NCBI GenBank assembly: GCA_002573605.1
Contig: PDNA01000161.1
Coordinates: forward strand, 1 to 64,000
Source: Polytolypa hystricis UAMH7299
Taxonomy: Eukaryota; Ascomycota; Eurotiomycetes; Onygenales
Direction: 5' to 3'
DNA: 64,000 bases
In this document: positions 21,385-32,336 of the stretch, piece after piece
Numbering within the stretch: position 1 is the stretch's first letter
Layout: each line of letters opens with the position of its first letter
The notes under the pieces: model-generated
Told to the model about the DNA's origin: nothing
Database searches by the model: none
Seen by the model: only the letters and a program-made list of their open reading frames with translations
Made by a program: the position numbers and the translations under genes

Positions 21385-23900
21385 TTACTTCGCGAAATGC
21401 AAGTCATAAGACAACCACTTGCGCGCATTGACACCTGCCACATCCAGACCCGGCGTACCATACGTCAAGGGCGCAAAGAACCAGAAACCGTAGATCACAA
21501 CGCTGAGAATTGCAATGGTGGCTGCCCAGATAGCAAGTAGACTCTGACGGCCGAGGCGAGCCTTGGAAGTTCTAGATCTAGCGGTCTTCTTTCCTGAGGT
21601 GGCGTTACCGGCAGCAGAACCTTCTTCTTCTTCCAGCAGGGCAGCGGGCTCGATGTTGAAGATGAATTCGATAAGGGCGCCGGCGACAAGCGCGGAGGCG
21701 ATATGCGCGGGCAGATAGTGGTGGAGAAATCGCTGGCGGCCCATGAGGTAGAATGGGAAGTAGTGGGAGGCCCAGCAGAGGAAGAAGAATCCAGTGCTGT
21801 TGTAGAGGCGTGATCGAGTACCCGAGCCCCAGACTAGTGGAGGAGGATATTAGCACGGTGTTTTAAAATGCGAGATGATAAGGTGGAATTAAGACTTACT
21901 TTCTTCCAAAGCATCAATTCCTCTGCGGAGGGAGAGTTGATCCGCACCGATGATACCGGTGAAAACAGCCAAAAGACTGCTTGTAATCCACCATCCAATG
22001 GGGTTGCCTAGGAAGTAGATCTGCTCCCGGGTGTCGTTCTTCGTCCAGAAACTCACACCGCGGAGGAGGAAAGGCCACTGGAATGGCTCACTGGCATACG
22101 GATGGCTGCTCGTAAGAGCGTTATTGTGGAAGAACATTGCTCGCTGGAGTTCAAGATACTTCCTTATAAAGGACATTTGGACAACCTTGCGCGGCTCCTT
22201 TGTCAATCGCGGGCTGTCGGGCTCCAGAGAGGAAATGTCCTCCGCATACCATATGTTGCTGCTTTGTTGGATATTCTTGTTGCCGTTAATTTCGGCCTGC
22301 TTGAATGCCCACTCAGGCAGTGGTTTTGTATGAGTCCACATGGCAACTCTTGTCGGAACATGAATGAGCTTGAATGGCGTGGACATGGTCTTGAATTCTT
22401 GGTTCTTTTTGCCGTTTTCGATCTTGAGCTCAAACAGAGTATCGTTGTGGCGGTCACCATTTGCAAGCTCAGGAGACACAGTAGTGAACTCCTGGTTGGT
22501 TGCAAAGTATGGAGATGCAACGTCATGGGTTAGGAGATATGTGTCAGTCTGGAGATGGCGTAGTTGGAAGGTGGCGCCGTTCAACACGGGCTTTCCAGCC
22601 TGTTCAGTCTCCCCAAGTGGAATTGAAGGAATGATCTCCCATTGGTTGTTGGTGTCATTGTAGGGATAGCCGGTAACCTGTTGTCCTTGGCTGGAAACAC
22701 GTCCATCCTCGTAGCGCAGGGGATATCGCTCAAGATGGCTGTGGAGGTAGGTCTTTGTATCCTTGTGGCGAATGGTGATCATGTCATGGTAGTTGATGGT
22801 GTAGGATTGCGAGCTCATCGCGTTATCGGTCAGAGTCTGCTGGAACTCCGGGGTCATAAAGTCATCACCGGGGCCAGATTTCGTCAGGATGGCAAAGTGA
22901 ACCTGGAACCAGAAAAGGTAGAAGAAGAATGGAACGATGATCAAGGCAAATGCTCGTGCGAAGAAGTGCTTTCCGAATTGGACGAGGGTCAGAGCTCCTC
23001 GGCGACGCTTAACATCAAGCAGGCCCCAGAGATCAATGATCACCGCCAACCCGATGGTCACGAACGAAAAGGTTCCAACGTACTTGGTTGACATAACGCA
23101 GCTCAGAGCTACACCAGTCAACAGCAACCATTTCCACCACTTGCGGCCGAACTCTTCGTGTCTAAATTTGTAAAACTTGACATAGCACAAGATGCTAACA
23201 GCCATGGAGAGCACCAGCGTCGCATCAAGCAGAATGAGTCTATCTTCACCGATGTGCGCATTGTCGAACAGCACAATGCCTGCGGACAAAACGCAAGCAG
23301 GCAAAGAGTAGCCGGACTCCCACATGATTTGAAATACCACTGGCACCGTCAAGGCTCCAAGAGTTGCGGGCATTGCGCGAAGCGCAACGTATGGGACTTT
23401 GTTATCAATGTACGAGTCTCCGATGTTGTCAAACATAAAATGGCCATCGTAGCCCACGAGCCAGCCCATGAACGCAAAAAGGAGCTTGCCGAACGGCGGG
23501 TGGACATCGAAGAAATAGGTTCGTTGAAGGTATTGCGACGCAAACTATAGTAATCACATCAGCATTCTCTGTTGTTCGAGAAAACACCTTCGGGGGGGCT
23601 GAAAAACTCCACTGCGGGCAACGATGTAAACAAGGATTGAGCGTTACTAACTTTGCCGAAGTGGACTTCGTCGAATACCACTTGGTTAGGATAGCTAATT
23701 TTCCAAAAGCGCGTTGCGAATGCCAGCACCGTCAGCACGACATTGGCCAACCTGTAGTCCCATTGTGACGACGATTGCGGCGCCGGTTTGCGGACGGGCT
23801 TCGAGGAGTCGGTCGCGGAATCTTTGGCGGCGACGGTGTCATTGGGCTGTGCATTCTTCTTCCCGCCTCGCTGCCGGAGGCTTGGAGGTGGGGAAGACAT
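21385..23900 (-). CDS. pmt4: Protein O-mannosyltransferase, Pmt4 subfamily
   Basis: Three exons: 23900-23652, 23544-21900, 21833-21385; introns of 107 and 66 bp; 780 residues. Pmt4 transfers mannose from dolichyl-phosphate-mannose to Ser/Thr of membrane-bound and GPI-linked secretory proteins in the ER. The N-terminal loop reads YPNQVVFDEVHFGK, with the catalytic Asp-Glu pair and the VFDEVHFG form typical of Pmt4 rather than Pmt1/Pmt2 (WDEAHFGK). DVHPPFGKLL follows the first intron. The central luminal part has MIR motifs (MITIRHKDTKTYLHSHL; FQLRHLQTDTYLLTHD; FKLIHVPTRVAMWTH). Multiple membrane spans flank it and the C-terminus ends YDLHFAK. The mucin-like protein at 2959-4085 is the kind of protein it would modify. 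Confidence 0.95.
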
Positions 23901-24588
23901 TGCTAGTACACACGAGGAAAGTCGAAGGAATTGTCAAGAAAGGGTTGAGAAAATAAAGTCTATGCAGTTAAAAGACACGTTAGCATCAGGGTGACGGGAC
24001 TCCCCTATTGTTCCAGGGGGAAGAACGGGAGATGTTGACAAGTGTGAATTGGAGTGCACGTACATACAGAATTTAGAAAAAGGGCATGATAACGAGTGTC
24101 AAGAAGGTTGGAAGAAAAAATAAGTGCTGAAGAAGAAAATATTAGATATGGGACTGGTTGAACAAGAGTAGTTTGTTCGATCGAAGGATGTTTGTTCGAG
24201 GAGGAAGACGGCGGTGGTTTAGTGACGCGGGCCATAATAATAAACACGTGAGACGCAACTCCGACCTAGAAATGGCCCCATCGTGAGGCTGAACTACACA
24301 CAACGTCGTTTAGTATTATTTAATACTTAATCCATGAATAGTAGGCATATGCCTGTCGCTGGAATTTTTCAAGTTAAGGATTTAGCGCATACAGAGATCT
24401 TTCGAGTAGATTGCGAGCGATTCTTTGTAGAACTCATCCGATTGACAAAGAGAAAGGTATCTAAAAAATGGTACTACGCTGGAACAAATGCGACGAAATG
24501 CGACGCTACAAAAAGCAGATATCAATGTACAGATGCCAGAGCCTCGTTGGCCCTATATATAATAAGAGCAAAATCCAAAAGAAACTCA
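23901..24588. other. pmt4 promoter / 3' flank of the next gene
   Basis: 0.7 kb between the pmt4 start and the stop of the unknown-protein gene. No gene seen. Confidence 0.5.
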
Positions 24589-25779
24589 TCACTCGTCGTC
24601 ATCGGCGTCTATTAAACTGAGAAGCTCTAGTTCCGTTTTGACTATGGCTTCAAATTCCACCCGTGACATGCCCGTGCTTCGTGCAAGTCTAAAAAGACTT
24701 TTGATGTTTGACGAAATGTGTTGTTTCACTCCGACCTCTGACGCGGATTGCGTCTCAGCAGTCTGTTCTAGTCTGCTAACAGCGTCAGAACCCACTGATG
24801 AAGCTGACGACGGACGTGGGTGACTAAGGGGCACAACAGGGTCGACCGTAGGCTCTTGCGTCACGGCGAGTCCATTCACCCCCAAAGCAGCATTTGGTGA
24901 AGCTTCATCTGCTGCCGCACCCTCCGATTGCCGTCGAAGCATGCTGGCGAGTAAATTGCCATTCAATGACGACTCGCCCACCTCATTCTTATCCATTGAA
25001 GGGTCATCGTTGTCTAGGGCTGGCTGAACTTCGTTGTAGCTGTCGAAATATGCCATGTCTGACACCTCGGATTGCTGCCTCAGAGAACTTTGTTGGTGTT
25101 GCATCGGGGCAGGCGATCGTTTATTTGGTGTCCTCCCCGGAGTGTTGTCATACTGAGCCCAGTAGTCGTCATCGTCCTCCTCCTCCTCGTCTTCCTGCCT
25201 TGCGTTTTCTCCGCCAACGTGGAACGCTGGATGTTCCTCCGCTTCCTTTAAGGCCTCCTGAATAATTTTTTCTTGTCTGAGCTCATTTGCTGCACCGATT
25301 GAGCCTGACCAGACATCTTCATCTGCATCCGCATCATCTCCTGGCAGCAACTCAGCCAGCCTCCACCCAGGGCCACCCCCCTCCTGATCTCCAGAGCACC
25401 AAACATACTGTGCTGTGAGGTTATAATCAGGTACCACAAGTCGTGACCTGAGGGTCTCTGGGTCGAGTCGCTTGTAATGGACAGGTACGTCATCACCGAT
25501 CTCAATCTCCCCCGAGACTGGGTGGGGTTCGAAGGTGGTCGCGCCAACGATGGTGCAAACTCTTTCTGCTTTTCCAGCGTTCCAGCATAATAGCCGCAGC
25601 CATGAGTCTGACGGAGAAGACGAGACGGAGCTAAGAATCTGTACTCGTTGGCGAAGAATTGGAGAGAGCAGTGGCAGGAGAGCTGGCGGAGGACTGTTGG
25701 AGGCGAATGCGGTTGGCAGGCACGCAAGCAGGGGAGGGAGAAGGAGATGCGGCTCGGGAAGAGGAATGAATTCGACCAT
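24589..25779 (-). CDS. Unrecognised protein, probably conserved in fungi
   Basis: Single exon, 396 residues, no family recognised. The N-terminal 170 residues look folded (Leu/Pro-rich start, then DSWLRLLCWNAGKAERV, YNLTAQYVWCSGDQEGG). The middle holds a charged helix (ELRQEKIIQEALKEAEEHP) and an acidic EDEEEEDDDDYW stretch. The last 50 residues form an amphipathic helix region (HISSNIKSLFRLARSTGMSR) ending in acids. The start is the first ATG and gives a Pro/Leu-rich opening. No signal peptide or membrane span is evident. An intracellular scaffold-like role is possible but not shown. Confidence 0.65.
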   Translation of the reverse strand: MVEFIPLPEPHLLLPPLLACLPTAFASNSPPPALLPLLSPILRQRVQILSSVSSSPSDSWLRLLCWNAGKAERVCTIVGATTFEPHPVSGEIEIGDDVPVHYKRLDPETLRSRLVVPDYNLTAQYVWCSGDQEGGGPGWRLAELLPGDDADADEDVWSGSIGAANELRQEKIIQEALKEAEEHPAFHVGGENARQEDEEEEDDDDYWAQYDNTPGRTPNKRSPAPMQHQQSSLRQQSEVSDMAYFDSYNEVQPALDNDDPSMDKNEVGESSLNGNLLASMLRRQSEGAAADEASPNAALGVNGLAVTQEPTVDPVVPLSHPRPSSASSVGSDAVSRLEQTAETQSASEVGVKQHISSNIKSLFRLARSTGMSRVEFEAIVKTELELLSLIDADDDE

Positions 25780-27434
25780 CTTGCTGGAGAGGTCGTTGAG
25801 CGACGTTATTGTGCAGAGCTACTGCTGGGTGAGTGCAAAAGAAGCTGTGAGCTGGCTGGAGGGTTATGTAGGAGGGCTCCTTGAGCTACAGGATTGCTAC
25901 ACAGGTCATCTGACAAACATGCAGGATTAAAGAACAATGAGTGTGACTTGCAGGCTAAGCGCCAAAAGACAAGCGAGAAATCAACCTGTAAACCAAATCA
26001 ATGAGTTAAAGAGAGGACGGGATTAGCTGGTGGACTGTTTCGAAGGACGTTCTACGGCGCAGGGGGGGCGATATAAAGGGACCGGGTTAGGCTCCATTTG
26101 CCCGGACGATGCCACAGCGCACAGGTAGCCAGGCACGGAGCAGCGGGGGGAAACAGGTAATGCAGGGTCAGCTAACTAAATGCCTGCAGTTCTGCAGCGC
26201 ATCAATAACGGGGAACGGTTAGCGAGAATCAAGGACACAATGCAGAAGCAGCTCGGACTTTAAAAATCAGTATCTTGCTGAAGCTTCCGGTCATCTTGAC
26301 CTCATCATGACGGAGATGCCCATCCCCTCACTCAGCTCCTCCGCTCTCTTGCCTCTCCAGCTGTTCAGCTGCTGATTGCGGCACACCGCCCGGGTTATCG
26401 TTGGCCCGTGATTTGCAGGCTGACTCAGCTCTCCACTCGGTTCGTTAAATTTGTACTTTTAGCGTGGTTTTTTCTGCCGCTTATATATCATATGTCTAGA
26501 AGGTGATTGACCAATATTAGGCGGTACATATTTCGGTGAGCCCTTTATGCCACTAAGAAGGCTTGCATTCACGCGAACGGACCTCGTGATGGCATCTGCA
26601 GGGAGAGAGCTCCGAGAGAACATACATATGCATACGGAACATACCAAAGGGACTCCATGACGCTCATCTACCGAGTATTAGGGTCTCTCTATCTGCTGAC
26701 TAGAGGTTATTTGCATCCGGAGTGCATGGGACTATAGTATCCAAGATATCTGTGTTGTTTAGAAAGTTTAGGGGCCTTCTAATAATTTTTTGGTTGCACA
26801 AAGTCGAGGACCTTTTTAACGACTCGGAGGTTTACTAACGGCCCTTTTTTTATTTTTATTTTTATTTTTATTTTTACAAGGTCTCAAATCCTAATAATGA
26901 AGAAGAAAAAATTGTTTATAATTCTGTTGGGGGGCATTCTTCACGAAGATATCTTCTATTTGTAGAGCTTTCGTATGGCGAAGTTTTAGACACATACATA
27001 GACCCCGTCTCTGTCTCCATTTATTTAATAATAATTAAATGCATGCTGCATGCTGCATACTACTAGAACACGCGACAGAAGCAAGGACTCGCTGTATTGG
27101 GAAAAGTTCAAACGTAGAAATTTGGTTGAACATTGCTTCCCCCCCTTAAAGGGTAGGCAGTATGTAAATAAAGGAGGAAGGAAGGGGGTATAACGAAAGA
27201 AAGAAACAGAGACATTTCCGCACCGCCGGTGAAATGACGCAAGGTCTGGAAGAGGAGGAGGGGGCGGAAACTGGCAAGAACAAGGGAGACAACCACCAGG
27301 ACGCGACCAAATCGCTGACGATAAAATGACATGTGAAAAATAATACACCAGCTTGGGGGGAGGAGCTCAGGGATAGCAACAAACACACAAAATCTAAAAA
27401 TCACCCACTACCGCGACCACAACTCAACCACAAC
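25780..27434. other. Intergenic region, no gene seen
   Basis: 1.65 kb. The left part is the promoter of the unknown-protein gene, the right part lies downstream of the dynein gene. A TTTTA-type microsatellite occurs at about 26845-26873 and a 7-C run at 27139-27145. Confidence 0.6.
26845..26873. repeat. (TTTTTA)n microsatellite
   Basis: Four to five consecutive T5-A units on the plus strand. Confidence 0.8.
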
Positions 27435-29594
27435 CTACGTCCTATCCCTCCCCTGCTCCAACTTAGCCACCAACCTCTTCATCCCCGACCACTCCTCATG
27501 CGGGACATCATCCGTGCCTCCACCCAGCCCCTTCCCGACCTCAAACACTGTGAGAACCCCATCCAACCCTCCCGTCGCAATCCTTCTCCCTTCCCTCTCC
27601 TCCCACGCCAGCTTATTCAAACTCTGCTTCAACACCGTGCCGCGACCCTTGGACGGGCTGGCCCTGACGACGGGCACCTCAGTGTCCTGGCATAGGTCCC
27701 ATACTTCGAGATTACCTGCGCCGTCGACGAGGCCGAATACACCCGGTCGATTGGGGGACCAGCGCGCGTCGTACACGACGTCTTCGCGCGAGATGTCGAG
27801 GATCGGAGAGACCACTTGCGCAGGTGTGGCGGAGGAGGCTCCCGATGTTGACGTGGCGGCGGGCGGACGCACGCGCCATAGCTTCACGCTCCAGTCCAGA
27901 CTTGAGCTGAGCATCAGATCGCCTAGGTCGAGCGGGCCGCGGGCCGGGTGGAAGGCTGTCGACATGACTGGCGCCGCGTGGCCGCGGTATGAGAGGCGAT
28001 GGTCTGTGCCCGCTTTTGCGCCGGCGCGGTCGTAGCGGTGGCATGGGTAGATGCTGCCCTCCTCGGTGCCGACGAGGAAGAATGTAGGGTCGGACTGCGG
28101 GAAGGACATGGAGGTGGGTGCTAGGTCTTCGGTTTTCGAGGGCGGAGGGGTGGTGAGTTCGAGATATTCTTGTGGTTGGGAGAGCATGTCGACGGTCCAG
28201 CCGCATACTACGCCATCAGTGGATGCGGTGATTATGTTGTGTGCATTCTGGGTGCCGACGATGGATATACTGTAGATGGGGTGTGTGTGGCCGGAGCCTG
28301 TTAAGGGTGTCTTTTGCACGGGTTCGGAGGCTCGCGAGGCTCGCATATCCCATAGTAGGACTTGGCCGGAGTATGTACCCCCAATGACGATTTTCGGGTG
28401 GAAAGGTGAGAATTTTGCGGTAAGCACGGCAGAAGTGGAGTGGAAGACATATTCCGGCATGGACTGAAGGTGTTGGTTCCAAACCTGGACGAGACCGTTT
28501 GGCTCGTGGGGCGCGGAGACGTTATCTGTATAAGAAGCGAGAACCAGCTCTGGGAATTTAGAAGAGAAGCTTATATCGCTGATCATGCGCTTCTTGCTCC
28601 ATCGCTCGTCCCAAAACTGTGCAACCTGCTCAAGACCCATGCGCTTCTTCCCACTGTCATCATCGTGATCTTCCTCTGCACCGACCCCACCCCGTGCATA
28701 GTCTGTAAGAACATCGTATTCCTCATCCAACGCCCGCTCAATAACCTTGCTCGAGCGTTCGACGAAATCAAAAAAGTCGCCTGACGATGTGACCGCGTTG
28801 AGCTCATCATTCGTCAGCGTGCGCAGAGGATACCTCACGCTAGGCGTCTGTGTTGTTGAGTTTCCGTTCTCAGCAGCATCCTTCGTAGCATGTAATTCTT
28901 CCTCAATCTCCTTTCGTAACCTCTCGCGAATCTCCTCGTCTCGTTCACGCTCCCGTCGGCTTAACCGCTTGGAGGCGCGAGATGTGGTTGGTGAACCGCC
29001 CTCTCCCTCAGATTCCGAGTGTCCGTCTACAGACCGACTCCTCGGCTCTGTCCATGACTCTGTCTGCACGCCCTTGCTATATGTCACAATCTCTGGTTTT
29101 GGTGGAGGTGCGGGTGCGGGCTCCGACGGTGTAGCAAAGTCTGTGGAAAGCGAGGCGGTTTGCGTTGCAACGGACGACAATTGGACTCGAATAGGGGGTG
29201 TGAAGGCTTCGATATTTTCTCCGCTGAGTTGCCCTGCACTGAGAACCGAGTTGGGCCTGCTTCCTCGACCCCTAGGTGACGCTTCTCCGCCCTCCCTGAG
29301 CGCGGCGGACGACGGCCGGTCAACTAGACGCGAAATGTATTCATCGAGCTCTGCCCTGCTATCAGAGCGGCCGGGTATGGGGGATACAATCTATACAGCC
29401 AGATAGTTAGCAGGGCCGGAGCACACAATCTAACAAGAAATGGGGAAAGAAAGCATTCGCACGTCTGAAGCTTCCCCGATGCTCTGCCTATTTTGCGAGA
29501 ACTCCCGCTGTCGCAATTCTCGCTGGCGCTTGAGCTCTGCGAGCTTGGCCCTTTTGGCCAAGATTTCGTCTTTCCGCTGTTGCATTTTATCCAT
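27435..29594 (-). CDS. Cytoplasmic dynein intermediate chain
   Basis: Two exons, 29594-29463 and 29390-27435, 72-bp intron with a GTGCGA donor; 695 residues. The intermediate chain joins dynein heavy chains to dynactin and the light chains. The N-terminus is the charged helix that binds dynactin p150 (MDKMQQRKDEILAKRAKLAE). It is followed by the conserved start of exon 2 (IVSPIPGRSDSRAELDEY), a light-chain-binding stretch around ATQTASLSTDF and YSKGVQTE, and a second helix (RERERDEEIRERLRKEIEEE). WD40 repeats occupy about 320-680 (for example TAKFSPFHPKIVIGGTYSG, ISIVGTQNAHNIITASTDG). It shares a 406-bp bidirectional promoter with the ATP synthase subunit e gene. Confidence 0.93.
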
Positions 29595-30000
29595 TTGTGC
29601 ACACACAGAATATTACCCAGCAAAATGATAAACCGGTTCCTCCATCATAACATCCTCCCGCATTGTTTGGCAGATGGAACTACTACTAGTTTTGGGGACC
29701 AGGGGGGATAACAGGCTTATGTAATCTGTCCCTGCTCGGGCCATTGATCGGAAGCGGATAAACTCTAGCCAAGCAAAATCCCGATGTGACTTCCTTCCGT
29801 CTCATTGCGGCATCTCAGAACGAGCGAAAGACTGACCGACCTTGACCTCTCCTTCTGCCTCCCAGCACGCCAATTGTCCTTGGGCAACTTTCTCCTGCAC
29901 CTAAAACTAAAGCGGGCCCCGAACCGTCAATCGAATCTTCCTCTCTTTATTGCTTATCGCCGTTCTCGGGTTCGCGGAGAATATCCAAACTTCTATCGCC
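29595..30000. promoter_or_regulatory. Bidirectional promoter, dynein IC / ATP synthase e
   Basis: 406 bp between two divergent start codons; no gene fits in it. Individual elements were not resolved. Confidence 0.6.
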
Positions 30001-30488
30001 ATGGCGTCGCAGGGTGTCAATGTACGCAGGTTTCCGGCCTAGCCCTCCCTTTCTCTCGTTCCAATTCATCTCCGGAAACCTCGGGGGGGTTCGGGATTTT
30101 TTCTTTAAAAACTAACAGATGGGGCTTTTTTTAGGTGCTGCGCTACTCAGCTCTTTTCGCGGGTGTCTTCTACGGCTTCTATCACCAGTCGTCGCTTAAT
30201 TCGCAAGCCAAAAACGACAAAATAGACCAGGAATATAAGCGCAAGCTCGCACTGATAGAGCAGGCCAAGGCCGCATATGCGAAGAAGAACGCTCCCCCAA
30301 CGCCAAAGTCGGAAACCGGAGGTACGCGCTTTCTTTATATCAATGAATTTCCCGGAAACAGGGAACCGTCCCGGGATAAAAGCTGACACGTATAATCTTT
30401 TTACTATGTAGTTATAACGGATCCGGAGGATAAGCGATTCGACCTCGAAGCATTCATAAACTTCAAATTTGCGGAAATGGGGGAGTAG
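30001..30488 (+). CDS. atp21: Mitochondrial F1Fo ATP synthase subunit e
   Basis: Three exons: 30001-30021, 30135-30321, 30412-30488; introns of 113 and 90 bp; 94 residues. Subunit e (Tim11/Atp21) sits in the inner membrane and drives ATP synthase dimer formation and cristae shape. The first exon codes only MASQGVN. Exon 2 gives the single membrane segment VLRYSALFAGVFYGFYHQ, which includes the GVFYG GxxxG dimer motif that defines the family. A Lys/Glu helix follows (DQEYKRKLALIEQAKAAYAK) and exon 3 ends FDLEAFINFKFAEMGE. Size and order match the family. Confidence 0.92.
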
Positions 30489-31133
30489 AGGACAATGAAT
30501 GACGTTTCGAGAAAGACTTAGACTCGAGGGAGAGGGGAGGGGGGGGGGGGGCCGGAAGTCCCCAGAGGATTCAACTATATCCGGGATTGAGCCTCGTATG
30601 CCCCACTCCTCGAAAAGCCATACACGAGTTCTATGCGTTCGGAACTCGGTGTTGCAGAGAGAGGGAGAAAAAGAAATATCCATCCTGTACTATTTGCGTC
30701 ATCGAATTTCTTCTAAATCGCATTTCTTTTTGCTTTTGTGAGAGAACGTGCATGAAGGCAGTCATAGATTCGCCAAACCACCCTTGTATATATCATATCC
30801 TCAGACCGTTTCTTATTGTATTACAATTGATCTCTTTCTACATACAGTGATTCTTCAGGTTTCCTCAGTCCTGGTCAGGTGTATAGCTGGGCTTCATGGT
30901 GTTGGAGGGTTCATGGGTGGAAAAGGGGGGAGGGTTGGATTTCTCTTCCTCTCACTGGCAACCATACTCAGAGATACAAGATCTTGACTCTCTAGTTCTC
31001 CAGAAAGATAGTTGGTCCTGCGTCGTGCGCCTGAACCCCCATATTCCCGTGGCGAAGGCATCATTAATCATGAACGTTAACCATATCGTTTCCTCAAATC
31101 CTTTGATAATGGGCGCTCCCATCCGACAGTAAC
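30489..31133. other. Convergent spacer, ATP synthase e / csn8
   Basis: 0.65 kb between two converging stop codons. Holds a 13-G run at 30539-30551 soon after the ATP synthase e stop. No gene seen. Confidence 0.65.
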
Positions 31134-31962
31134 TCAATCTCCATGAGTCCCAATCAACCCCACGAGTTTCCCAATCTTAAACGCCTCAGAGTCAACTGGC
31201 TTTGTCACCGGGGCCGCTTTCGGCGTAAACAACTTCGACTCCGAATCCCACTCCCACCCCTTCTTCGTGAGGAAGCTAACCAGCTCGCGGCTTGCATCTT
31301 CAGTGCCAGCTTCTGTCGGCGTAGCGACGCTCGGATCTAAACCTAAGTAGAACACTAAGGTTGACGGCCGAATCGCAGAGTATGCACGGGTAAGGCCTTC
31401 GAAGGCTTTGTCTTGGAAATAGCCTGTTGTTTTTTGTTTTGCGTTCGGTCATGGTTAGTATTCAGTAGCTTAGATTTGCGATTGCAGGCGTTGTATGGCT
31501 CAAGTCCTTACTTTGATAGCTCCGCACCAATGGCTTTAGACTGTCTGGCCACGACGGTTGTCTGATCTGGTCGTAGACTTGCTCGTAGTCCTCTTGCCAA
31601 ACGGCTTTTAGTAGACTAAGTGCATTTTGGAGAAATGTATCAGGTCGTAGTAAGCTCTGGGGTAGCCGTCGCGTCAACATGTGTGCTTCATTACTGTAGA
31701 AAAGAAGTACTAGTTAGCAAGATACGTTATCCGTCTGTCGCGGGGAGACACCAGGGTTGCCTAACACTTCATCCTCCCATAGCAACACCAGTATGTAAAT
31801 TGAGTAGAACGTGCTTAGGAACTCTGTGTCGCTGTTCAAATGGGTTTCTCCGAATCTCAGACTGACGGGCCCTTCTAGTTCTATCAGAGATTTCAGGAGC
31901 TTAGCCGGAGACGGGGCTGCCGCGAGGAGCTTAGAGAGGTCTTCTATGGAGAGATCGGTCAT
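31134..31962 (-). CDS. csn8: COP9 signalosome subunit 8 (CSN8/CsnH)
   Basis: Three exons: 31962-31766, 31693-31512, 31423-31134; introns of 72 bp (donor GTTAGG, the only one that keeps phase) and 88 bp; 222 residues. CSN8 is the smallest PCI subunit of the complex that removes Nedd8 from cullins; in Aspergillus the complex links light and development. The chain is all-helical with a CSN8/PSMD8/eIF3k-type core: ARL-like LLWEDEVNEAHMLTRRLP, ALSLLKAVWQEDYEQVYDQI, then the winged-helix part YFQDKAFEGLTRAYSAIRPS and STLVFYLGLDP. The C-terminus KIGKLVGLIGTHGD is charged and glycine-ended. It is divergent from stt3 with a 374-bp shared promoter. Confidence 0.85.
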
Positions 31963-32336
31963 GGTGAGTAGGCCACTGTAGGAGTTGGGGGATGGTTAGG
32001 AGGGAAAGTAGCTGTAGTGATTTTTAATAGGGAGTAACCGGAGAAGTTAGAACGCTATGCCTCGAAGCAGAGGTGATACTGTATTAAGTTTGTGAAGTTG
32101 AAGTGTGCAGTTAAAGTATTGTTGCGGGGAAGATACATCATCAAAGGCTCCCGCAGAGCCTCAGCCATGATGATGCCAAGACCCAGAAAGAGACCACCTT
32201 GCGGAGCTTCAAGTTTACTGACTTCACCTCCTGCTACGAGGACTGTAACTACGCTTCTCCCCAAACACCACGTCAACGCATTCCTTTCTCCTCGTCTCCT
32301 TCTTCCTGTTGTGGTCGCCTTTCTTGTTCGGCCACC
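31963..32336. promoter_or_regulatory. Bidirectional promoter, csn8 / stt3
   Basis: 374 bp between divergent start codons. Three consecutive ATGs at 32167-32175 open a frame that runs through the stt3 start in another phase and could act as an upstream ORF if it is within the leader. Confidence 0.55.

Noticed and set aside
22642..23091. 149-codon plus-strand frame
   Set aside because: Antisense to the pmt4 transmembrane and MIR regions.
28747..29406. 219-codon plus-strand frame
   Set aside because: Antisense to the dynein intermediate chain exon; Ser-rich shadow.
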